Below, piece by piece: positions 1-5,644 of a stretch of 5,834 bases of DNA (position 1 is the first letter of the stretch; each line of letters begins with the position of its first letter). The stretch is from Candidatus Zhuqueibacterota bacterium. GTDB taxonomy: Bacteria; SM23-31; B21-G16. The notes beneath the pieces are model-generated. The model did not search any database. It was not told the DNA's origin and saw only the letters and a program-made list of their open reading frames with translations. Location of the stretch: positions 1 to 5,834 of the forward strand of contig QNDJ01000129.1 of assembly GCA_003644825.1 (NCBI GenBank), in the 5' to 3' direction. The position numbers and the translations under genes were made by a program.

Positions 1-1
1 A

Positions 2-1150
2 TATTACATAGGGTTTGTAAAGATTGGAAATCCATCTTATTTTTCAGAAGGTGAAAATGCAGAAAGCGAAGGAGCATTTCTGGTAACCCCGGTATGCAGG
101 TCCATTGTGATGAATAATCCGAAGTTAATCAAAGAGGTCAAGAAAAAAAAGGAACACCATTTCATTACCCAACCAAATCTTGAAATTATAGCCTCTCCAT
201 TTCTTGATTTTGGTATATTTTTAGAATTATGTAAATTCACTACCATTAAATCTGTTGATGTTGCAACAATTTTTACTTTCTCAAAGGATTCTGTCAGGAA
301 AGGTATAGACTCAGGGTTTACTGCGGGAGAAATCGAGGATTTTTTAAAAAAACATAGTAAAAATGAGCTCCCACAACTTTACCTGGAGGTTATAAATGAA
401 TGCAGAGAAAAATATGGTAATATAATTATAGGAAAAGGGGGTATCTATTTAATAACCTCTAACGAATTAATTATGAAAGAATTAAAAGCACAAAAGGAAC
501 TTGAAAGATACTTTTACAAGTCTTTATCGCCCAATGTTGAAATACTCAATATATTTGATAAAGATATAGACAAACTGGTTAAAATCCTGCGAGGAAAGGG
601 ATATATGCCAGAGATGGAAGAGTCAGAAATTTTAGTAAATGAAAAACAGAATATCAATTTTTCTTTAAAGCCGGATGAATTCTTCATTTTAAGAGATACT
701 ATAAAAATTATTTTGAAGCTCTTATATGAATACAAATTGTCCTCAGATTATTTAAATGAGCTAAGAAGCCTGGATGATACATTCTGGAAAATTGAATCTG
801 AATATGGTGAACCGAGCACGTCATCATTCTTCAGAGAATTCCTTGAGGAATTAAAAAATTTCTTGAATAAGTATAAAAAAGATAAATTAACAGATGAAAA
901 GAAATTACCTGAAAAAAAAGAGGCAACTGAAAAAAAAGAAATAAAAGAACTAATTGATTATGCCATTAATAATAGAATATGTATTATTATAGATTATGTC
1001 TCCAAAAAAGGAGAAATAACCCATAGAAAAATTGAACCTGAGAAAATTGAATATATGAAAGTCTATGCATATTGCCATCTACGGGGAGAAGATAGAGTAT
1101 TTAAATTAAAGAACATTAAATACGCTTACCTAACCGAAGAGTTTTTCTAA
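2..1150 (+). CDS. Helicase-associated (XPB-type C-terminal) domain + WYL domain protein, 5' partial
   Basis: The frame is open to the left edge, so the gene begins outside the window; 382 codons are visible. A GTG at 107 and an ATG at 110 are in frame, but the 35 codons before them look coding: FLVTPVCRSI resembles the 'TP-G-R-LL' segment that usually precedes this domain. Residues about 54-203 (numbered from base 2) resemble the helicase conserved C-terminal domain of XPB/Ssl2-like proteins (Pfam Helicase_C_3): TQPNLEIIASP, then SKDSVRKGIDSGFTAGEIEDFL, LPQ, and a final LRGKGYMPEM. A helical stretch follows, then a Lys/Glu-rich linker (about 290-315). Residues about 313-382 look like a WYL domain: IDYVSKKGEITHRKIEP followed by AYCHLRGEDRVFKLKNI. 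The W-Y-L signature itself is degenerate (K-V-Y). No helicase motor motifs are visible. WYL domains often sense ligands, including nucleic acids, in regulators and defence-related proteins. A role in DNA repair, regulation or defence is inference; the domain calls are fairly firm. Confidence 0.8.
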   Translation, partial: YYIGFVKIGNPSYFSEGENAESEGAFLVTPVCRSIVMNNPKLIKEVKKKKEHHFITQPNLEIIASPFLDFGIFLELCKFTTIKSVDVATIFTFSKDSVRKGIDSGFTAGEIEDFLKKHSKNELPQLYLEVINECREKYGNIIIGKGGIYLITSNELIMKELKAQKELERYFYKSLSPNVEILNIFDKDIDKLVKILRGKGYMPEMEESEILVNEKQNINFSLKPDEFFILRDTIKIILKLLYEYKLSSDYLNELRSLDDTFWKIESEYGEPSTSSFFREFLEELKNFLNKYKKDKLTDEKKLPEKKEATEKKEIKELIDYAINNRICIIIDYVSKKGEITHRKIEPEKIEYMKVYAYCHLRGEDRVFKLKNIKYAYLTEEFF

Positions 1151-1151
1151 T

Positions 1152-2195
1152 TCATCGGAGAAATTGTTGTTTATACTTGTGTATATCAAGTAAATCTGTT
1201 AATATTGAATATCCTGTTTGTATTTTTCCTGCACCTGGTCCAACAATGGTAACATCTCCTAGCAAGTCTGTAGTAAAAGTAATTGCGTTGGTCGTTCCAT
1301 TTATCTCTGCAAGGGGATGTTCAAGAGATATTTTTTCAGGCATAACAAAAGCTTCAATTTTATTTTCTTTTTTTGTGATACTTCCTAAGAGCTTCCATTT
1401 CTTTTTTTCTTTTTTTGCCAGTTCAATATCTTCTCTGGAGATATGAGTAATTCCCTTTCTGTATACATCCTCTTTTTTAAGGTCAACGCCCAGCACAACA
1501 TTTGCAAGAATAAGAACTTTGGCTAAAGCGTCATAACCTTCTACATCTGCTGTCGGGTCTACCTCAGCATATCCGAGTCTTTGGGCTTCTTTTAATGCAT
1601 CCTCATAACTTTTCCCGAGTTCCATACTGGTTAATATATAGTTTGTTGTTCCGTTTAATATTCCCTTTGCAGACAATATATTATTACCTGCTAATTCATT
1701 GAGGGCAAGGTTTATCACAGGCGTTCCAGACATAACTGTTCCTTCTATCATAAACATTACATTATTTTCTTCAGCTATTTTACTCAATTCTTTATATGCC
1801 AGAGCAGCAGGGCCTTTATTCGATGTAACCACATGTTTTTTATGCAGAAAAGCCGTTCTACAATGAGTAATTGCAGGTTCACCGGTATGAATATCCGTAT
1901 ATGAAACTTCTACTATAATATCAGCGTTACTATCTTTTATGGTTTTTAAGCTGTCCCATCCTTTCTCACCATCCGGGTACTCCTCAATATTTCCCTTTTC
2001 TTTTACTAGAGAGAGAAGCTTCTCAGCATCAAGTCCTTTTTCATTAAAAACAGAACCTTTGTTTATATCACTTATTCCAACTAACTCCCATTGAAAATTA
2101 TATTTTTCTTTTAAATAAGATTTTTTATCCTGTAATATTCTGCATAGTCCCTGACCAACCATCCCAAACCCTATTAATGCCAGCCTGTGAATCAT
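1152..2195 (-). CDS. hom: Homoserine dehydrogenase, short form without ACT domain
   Basis: Catalyses NAD(P)H-dependent reduction of aspartate semialdehyde to homoserine, the branch point to threonine, methionine and isoleucine; cytoplasmic. The 347-residue protein is complete. The Rossmann motif G9-F-G-M-V-G14 is followed by an Asp (D43 in SDINKG) at the end of the second strand, which would favour NAD (inference). TSNKGP carries K127, matching the conserved active-site lysine. The dimer/substrate segment includes EGTVMSGTP, GILNGTTNYIL and GYAEVDPTADVEGYDALAK, giving E211, D222 and K226 with the spacing of the classical catalytic Glu, Asp and Lys. The C-terminus has GPGAGKIQTGYS. It ends soon after this, so the regulatory ACT domain of longer forms is absent, as in many short bacterial and archaeal enzymes. 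ATG is preceded by AGAAGGG with a 5-base spacer. It is the last gene of the minus-strand cluster, and its stop lies one base from the stop of the convergent plus-strand gene. Confidence 0.96.
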   Translation of the reverse strand: MIHRLALIGFGMVGQGLCRILQDKKSYLKEKYNFQWELVGISDINKGSVFNEKGLDAEKLLSLVKEKGNIEEYPDGEKGWDSLKTIKDSNADIIVEVSYTDIHTGEPAITHCRTAFLHKKHVVTSNKGPAALAYKELSKIAEENNVMFMIEGTVMSGTPVINLALNELAGNNILSAKGILNGTTNYILTSMELGKSYEDALKEAQRLGYAEVDPTADVEGYDALAKVLILANVVLGVDLKKEDVYRKGITHISREDIELAKKEKKKWKLLGSITKKENKIEAFVMPEKISLEHPLAEINGTTNAITFTTDLLGDVTIVGPGAGKIQTGYSILTDLLDIHKYKQQFLR

Positions 2196-2290
2196 TTCAA
2201 CCCTTCTTTTTTACTATCCTTCTGACTAATTCAATAGAGAATAATTGAGCTTCTTTTGAAACAAACTTATGAATATTATCTGTAATTCAA
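2196..2290 (-). other. Intergenic spacer with a cryptic start-less open frame
   Basis: This 95-base gap separates the TonB-BlaI gene from hom. On the minus strand one frame is open for 29 codons from 2286 and stops with TGA at 2199-2197, one base before the hom ATG. It reads like a charged helix (KFVSKEAQLFSIELVRRIVK) but has no ATG, GTG or TTG. A second frame has a TTG at 2294 overlapping the previous stop and gives only 22 codons, with no good ribosome binding site. A weak 5-bp inverted repeat (TCAAT/ATTGA) is present without a U-tract, so no terminator is called. It could be a decayed gene tail or chance. Confidence 0.3.
2201..2207 (-). promoter_or_regulatory. Ribosome binding site of hom
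   Basis: On the minus strand AGAAGGG lies 5 bases before the ATG at 2195. It is a good Shine-Dalgarno match at a normal distance and supports this start for hom. Confidence 0.75.
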
Positions 2291-3280
2291 TCAATAAATA
2301 CTAAGAATCCTGATTTTTTCTCTTATTACTTTTTTATAATTTTCGATGTTATATCCAGCAAGGTCTGAATTGCTCCTGCTGTTTAATTCTGCAAGATAAA
2401 GGGTGTAATAATCTATTATTTTTTCTCTGCTTACTCTTGGAAAGTAAGTATCTTCATATTGTCCTTTTTTAATATTTATTATTCCTTTTTTTTTCAGACG
2501 TTCAGTTAGAACTTTTAATGTTTCCATTCTGATAGGTGAACCTCTTGGCAATCTTTCATACACCTCCAGAGTTGTTGCTTTACCTTTCTTCCATATAATC
2601 TTCATAACCTCTATTTCGTCAAAAGTTAAATCAAGAATTTCTACAGCAGATTTTTCTTCTTTTTTAAATATTTTTCCAATAAGTTTGGATGCCAGTTTTA
2701 TTCCTGTTCCTATAAGGGCATCAATTGGCATTACAGGATTAGAATACCTGTCTCTGAGCATTTTTCCAGCAGGATCCGAATCTGGTATTCCCATAGATTC
2801 AAGTTTTTCACGAGAATAAACAATATTATCAAGATTTTCTTTCATTATCTCATTCATTTTTTCAGCAGAATCCTTAGAGCTTTCAAGTATTTCTGTTGCA
2901 TTGAAATCCAGTATATCCATTATATTACCTCTTGTCGGAATTGGAGAAAGAGATTTAAAATACTCTTTAATATCTTTATACCACATCTCAGTAGAATCCT
3001 TAGGAACCTCCAGTATATTCTTTTTATTTGCAGCGATTATTTTTTCTTCTGTCTTTTCAGGTATTAAAATTTTCTTTGGTATAGTTTTTCTTTTTACTAC
3101 TTTTCTTTTCCTTTTTTTCTTCGGGATTTTTTTTACAGGTGGCGTTTTATATTCTTCAGTTTTTATAACATTGAAAGAAATATATTCAGTTTTTACTTTT
3201 CTGGAAAATGAAAACAATGATAAAAGAAAAATAGCCCCAATATGAATTATAACAGAGATGAAAAGACTTCTTTTAAACAA
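2291..3280 (-). CDS. TonB-like membrane anchor fused to BlaI/MecI/CopY-family winged-helix domain
   Basis: The 329-residue protein has an unusual architecture. Residues 1-4 are MFKR, and 5-25 form a hydrophobic helix with S9-V-I-I-H13. This matches the S-x3-H of the TonB transmembrane helix, used in energy coupling with ExbB/ExbD. Residues 26-95 are TonB-like: Pro/Lys-rich and very basic (PPVKKIPKKKRKRK). Residues 96-215 are an unrecognised, mostly helical region with an amphipathic basic stretch at about 184-205. Residues 218-290 match the BlaI/MecI/CopY repressor domain: LTFDEIEVMKIIWKKGKATT, then the recognition-helix region METLKVLTERLKKKGII and a wing with YFPRVSREK. The last 40 residues fit the BlaI dimerisation tail. 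No TonB C-terminal domain is present. The start is TTG at 3280; a stop lies 11 codons upstream with no other usable start between. AAAGG sits very close to the TTG, so the ribosome site is weak. Likely a membrane-tethered transcription regulator (inference); BlaI relatives control beta-lactam or copper resistance genes. Domain calls are firm, function is not. Confidence 0.82.
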   Translation of the reverse strand: MFKRSLFISVIIHIGAIFLLSLFSFSRKVKTEYISFNVIKTEEYKTPPVKKIPKKKRKRKVVKRKTIPKKILIPEKTEEKIIAANKKNILEVPKDSTEMWYKDIKEYFKSLSPIPTRGNIMDILDFNATEILESSKDSAEKMNEIMKENLDNIVYSREKLESMGIPDSDPAGKMLRDRYSNPVMPIDALIGTGIKLASKLIGKIFKKEEKSAVEILDLTFDEIEVMKIIWKKGKATTLEVYERLPRGSPIRMETLKVLTERLKKKGIINIKKGQYEDTYFPRVSREKIIDYYTLYLAELNSRSNSDLAGYNIENYKKVIREKIRILSIY

Positions 3281-3346
3281 AACCTTTACCCGGTTTATAT
3301 AATCAAATTTTTAACTTGCTGGATTTTTTAATTGTTCCATTATTTT

Positions 3347-4312
3347 TCATCCTATTCTGTCCCATTCATTTTTAATATCACCAACGATGTGTTCCATTAT
3401 GTCTTCCAGAGTAATAATACCAAGAATATCACTGTTTTTAGTTATAACTGCCATAGTTTCGTTTTTTAATTTCATTTCTTTTAGTATCTCATCTATAGGC
3501 TCTGAAGAATTAAAATAACTTATAGACCTTATGAATTTTTTCCAGTCTCCTTTATTATAGAAAATGTCAAAAATGTTCAACAATCCTATAATTCGTGAAT
3601 CTTTTTTTACTGGATATCTTGTATAACCGTAACTTTTAGCAATTTCCTTTACTTTTTTCTTGTCAAAGCTATACTCAATGAATATAACATCATCATTTTT
3701 TACAAGAACTTTCTCAGCAGGTGTTATTGTAAAATCAAATATTTTGTGAAGCATAGTTTTTTGTTTTGCCTGTATTATATTCTTTCTTTCAACTTCCTTA
3801 AGAATTAAATTTATTTCCTCTTTAGTTACAAAATAACTTTCTGTTTTTTCTTTTACGCTTAAGAGAAACATTATTCCCCTCGAAATACTTCTTGCAATAA
3901 AAGATACTGGAGTAAATATTATTTTCAAGGAGAAAATTATACTGGAAATTTTTATTGCAAGTTTGTCAGCATTATAAAGAAAAATACCTTTCGGGATTAT
4001 TTCACCAAAAAGCAATAGTAGAGATGTCATTATAATCGTTGAAATAATTGTACCTGCTTTCCCGACAAGATTAACAAAGAAATAAGTAGCAAGAGCTGTT
4101 GAGGTTACATTCGCTATGTTTGTTCCCACTAATGTTGTGGTTAAAAAATCTTCAGGATTTTTTATGAGTTCAAAAGTTTTACGTGCTTTTCTGGATTTCT
4201 TTTCAACCTTATGCCTTAATTTAAAGATGTTTACAGCGGTCAGTGCTGTTTCAGAACCAGAAAAGAAACCGGATATAATAATCAATACAATTATCGAAAT
4301 TACAATAATCAT
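3347..4312 (-). CDS. Short CNNM/CorC-HlyC-family membrane protein (DUF21 + CBS pair, no CorC_HlyC domain)
   Basis: This 321-residue protein belongs to the CNNM/CorB-C transporter-like family (old name hemolysin-like), whose members are linked to Mg2+ or other divalent-cation efflux and homeostasis in the inner membrane. The DUF21 membrane domain spans about 1-160, with the N-terminal signature SGFFSGSETAL (14-24), polar membrane residues around N65 and N68, and FGEIIPKG (102-109), the conserved GE-x2-PK motif. A CBS pair follows at about 200-253 and 262-312, ending GIITLEDIMEHIVGDI. It stops there, so the CorC_HlyC (transporter-associated) domain of the upstream paralogue is missing. The usual DEYGG-T-G segment before the second CBS end is replaced by TKNSDILG, and the first CBS opening is divergent, so nucleotide binding may be altered. 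ATG is embedded in the stop of the upstream gene (ATGA), with GGAG 5 bases before it, indicating translational coupling. It may act as a heterodimer partner of the upstream protein (inference). Confidence 0.9.
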   Translation of the reverse strand: MIIVISIIVLIIISGFFSGSETALTAVNIFKLRHKVEKKSRKARKTFELIKNPEDFLTTTLVGTNIANVTSTALATYFFVNLVGKAGTIISTIIMTSLLLLFGEIIPKGIFLYNADKLAIKISSIIFSLKIIFTPVSFIARSISRGIMFLLSVKEKTESYFVTKEEINLILKEVERKNIIQAKQKTMLHKIFDFTITPAEKVLVKNDDVIFIEYSFDKKKVKEIAKSYGYTRYPVKKDSRIIGLLNIFDIFYNKGDWKKFIRSISYFNSSEPIDEILKEMKLKNETMAVITKNSDILGIITLEDIMEHIVGDIKNEWDRIG

Positions 4313-5535
4313 CTTTTCTCCATCAATAGCGATACAATTCTGTTATTAATAATTTTTTCTACAGTAAATGTTAAGTCTCTGTAGTTGCATTTTTCATTTT
4401 CTTCTGGAATTTTCTGGAATAAGCTCAGGAGAAATCCTGCTATGGTATCAAACTCCTCATCAGGAAGGTCAAGATTTAAAAGGTCGTTTATTTCTCGAAC
4501 AGGAGTTTTTCCTCTAATTCTATACTTATTAACCTTGAGCTTTTTTATCAGTACTTCTGGTATTTCATACTCATCATATATTTCTCCAAAAATTTCCTCA
4601 AGAATATCTTCAAGGGTAACAATTCCACTTGTTCCACCATATTCATCAATAACAATTGCTATTCTTCTTTTTTCTTTCTGGAATATCTCAAAAAGGCTAT
4701 CTATTGTTTTAGTTTCAGGCACATATATAGCTGGCTTAATTAACTTTTGAAAAGGAATATCAGGATTGAGAAGAACATCCTTTGAATAAATCACACCAAT
4801 AATTTTATCTTCAGATTTTTCATAAATTGGTATTTTCGAATGTTTTGTTTTATGGATAAAATTCACCAATTTTTTTCTTGACCACTGAATTGATGCTGAT
4901 TTAACATCTACTCGTGGAACCATAATCTTTGAAACAGGAATTTCTCTGCAACTCAGAATGTAATGGAACATTCTTTCTTCTTCTTTTTCAATAACACCTT
5001 CCTTTTTCCCGACCTTGATTATTGTTTCAATTTCATCTCTGGATAGCAAACTCTCTTTTTCCTTTATTTTTCCCGTAAAAAGAGTTATAAAATAATCCCC
5101 AACCCATATAAAAACTTTCCTCATCGGAAATACCAGTTTATGAAAATAATTCAACGGTTTTGCACTGAAGGACGCAAACCCGGGTGCATTCTTGATAGCA
5201 AGAGTCTTTGGACTTATCTCTCCAGCTATAAGAAGTAAAAATGTAATTAAAATTATTGATATTCCTACACCATTCCTTCCAAAGATTTTTATAGCAATAT
5301 AAGTTGCAGTAGATGATAAACCGATATTTACAAGAAGATTCCCGATAAGAATCGTTGTAAGTAGTTCATAGGGTTTCTTCAGGAGTTTCTCTATAACAAC
5401 AGTATTACTGAATTTTCTTTTCATTTTTCGTAATTCTAAATTATTTAAGGAAAATAGGGCTGTTTCGCTTCCTGAAAAGAAACCCGATAATAAGAGAAGA
5501 ACTAACAATAAAAGAAGTTGAATGAAAAATAACAT
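4309..5535 (-). CDS. CNNM/CorC-HlyC-family membrane protein (DUF21-CBS-CBS-CorC_HlyC), full length
   Basis: At 408 residues this has the complete architecture of the hemolysin-like/CorB-C family, which includes Mg2+ transporters and Mg2+/Co2+ resistance proteins; inner membrane with a cytoplasmic CBS region. The DUF21 domain covers about 1-160, with SGFFSGSETAL (17-27), GNLLVN (65-70) and AGEISPKTLAIKN (104-116). A connecting helix precedes the CBS pair (about 200-255 and 265-318): it contains PVSKIMVPRVDV, the typical start of the first CBS, and DEYGGTSGIVTLEDILEEIFGEI, a highly conserved end of the second that forms part of the nucleotide site. The CorC_HlyC domain (about 330-405) has YRIRGKTPVREIND and DTIAGFLLS. 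The first residues are very Leu-rich, as in the first membrane helix of relatives. ATG at 5535 has no convincing Shine-Dalgarno site; the leader just before it is nearly all A/T. It is the first gene of the cluster and overlaps the next by 4 bases. The exact ion transported cannot be read from the sequence. Confidence 0.95.
   Translation of the reverse strand: MLFFIQLLLLLVLLLLSGFFSGSETALFSLNNLELRKMKRKFSNTVVIEKLLKKPYELLTTILIGNLLVNIGLSSTATYIAIKIFGRNGVGISIILITFLLLIAGEISPKTLAIKNAPGFASFSAKPLNYFHKLVFPMRKVFIWVGDYFITLFTGKIKEKESLLSRDEIETIIKVGKKEGVIEKEEERMFHYILSCREIPVSKIMVPRVDVKSASIQWSRKKLVNFIHKTKHSKIPIYEKSEDKIIGVIYSKDVLLNPDIPFQKLIKPAIYVPETKTIDSLFEIFQKEKRRIAIVIDEYGGTSGIVTLEDILEEIFGEIYDEYEIPEVLIKKLKVNKYRIRGKTPVREINDLLNLDLPDEEFDTIAGFLLSLFQKIPEENEKCNYRDLTFTVEKIINNRIVSLLMEKR
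4318..4321 (-). promoter_or_regulatory. Ribosome binding site inside the upstream gene
   Basis: GGAG on the minus strand lies 5 bases before the ATG at 4312, within the last codons of the upstream CNNM-family gene. Together with the ATGA overlap it supports this start and coupled translation. Confidence 0.7.
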
Positions 5536-5559
5536 ATAATATTTATTTATTTTTACTTT

Positions 5560-5578
5560 TGCTCATCTTCCATGAGCA
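5560..5578 (-). promoter_or_regulatory. Small hairpin in the leader of the CNNM operon
   Basis: On the minus strand TGCTCAT and ATGAGCA form a perfect 7-bp stem around a 5-base loop (GGAAG), about 25 bases before the ATG at 5535. A tiny frame, ATG at 5573 through GAA GAT GAG CAA AAG to TAA, runs across it. No U-tract follows, so it is not a standard intrinsic terminator. A role as attenuator, leader peptide or transcript stabiliser is speculation. Confidence 0.3.
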
Positions 5579-5616
5579 TTATCAAGCTTCAAAGGCTTAA
5601 AAAAATTTGACTATTT

Positions 5617-5644
5617 AATATAATAAAAGAGAGATAAATTTCAA
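5617..5644 (-). promoter_or_regulatory. Candidate sigma-70-type promoter of the four-gene minus-strand cluster
   Basis: Reading the minus strand, TTGAAA (5644-5639) and TATATT (5622-5617) are separated by 16 bases, near the vegetative consensus. Transcription would start about 75 bases upstream of the ATG at 5535. The region is very AT-rich, so chance matches are expected; the position ahead of the first gene is the main support. Confidence 0.4.

Noticed and set aside
107-112. GTG at 107 or ATG at 110 as the start of the plus-strand gene
   Set aside because: The frame stays open to the window edge and the preceding codons resemble the segment that normally leads into the helicase-associated domain; no ribosome binding site precedes these codons.
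138-152. A8 run followed by GG as a slippage site
   Set aside because: It encodes a Lys-rich stretch in the established frame and the domain continues in that frame on both sides.
338-356. Possible -1 slippery site (T6 followed by A7) in the helicase-associated gene
   Set aside because: The -1 frame hits a stop within a few codons, no stimulating hairpin or SD-like element is evident, and such runs are common in AT-rich DNA.
1177-1446. 89-codon open frame on the plus strand within hom
   Set aside because: Antisense shadow of the conserved C-terminal part of homoserine dehydrogenase.
2901-3245. 114-codon open frame on the plus strand opposite the TonB-BlaI gene
   Set aside because: Its Phe/Leu-rich translation is the antisense image of the Lys-rich linker; no ribosome site or family match.
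3309-3338. Nine-codon ATG frame between the second CNNM gene and the TonB-BlaI gene
   Set aside because: Too short and without a convincing ribosome site to call a gene.
4385-4750. 121-codon open frame on the plus strand opposite the first CNNM gene
   Set aside because: Antisense of a strongly conserved CBS/CorC_HlyC region; Ser-rich translation without recognisable domain.
5584-5598. AAGC/GCTT inverted repeat near a run of A as an intrinsic terminator
   Set aside because: The stem is only 4 bp before a mismatch, and the T-run on the minus strand precedes rather than follows it.
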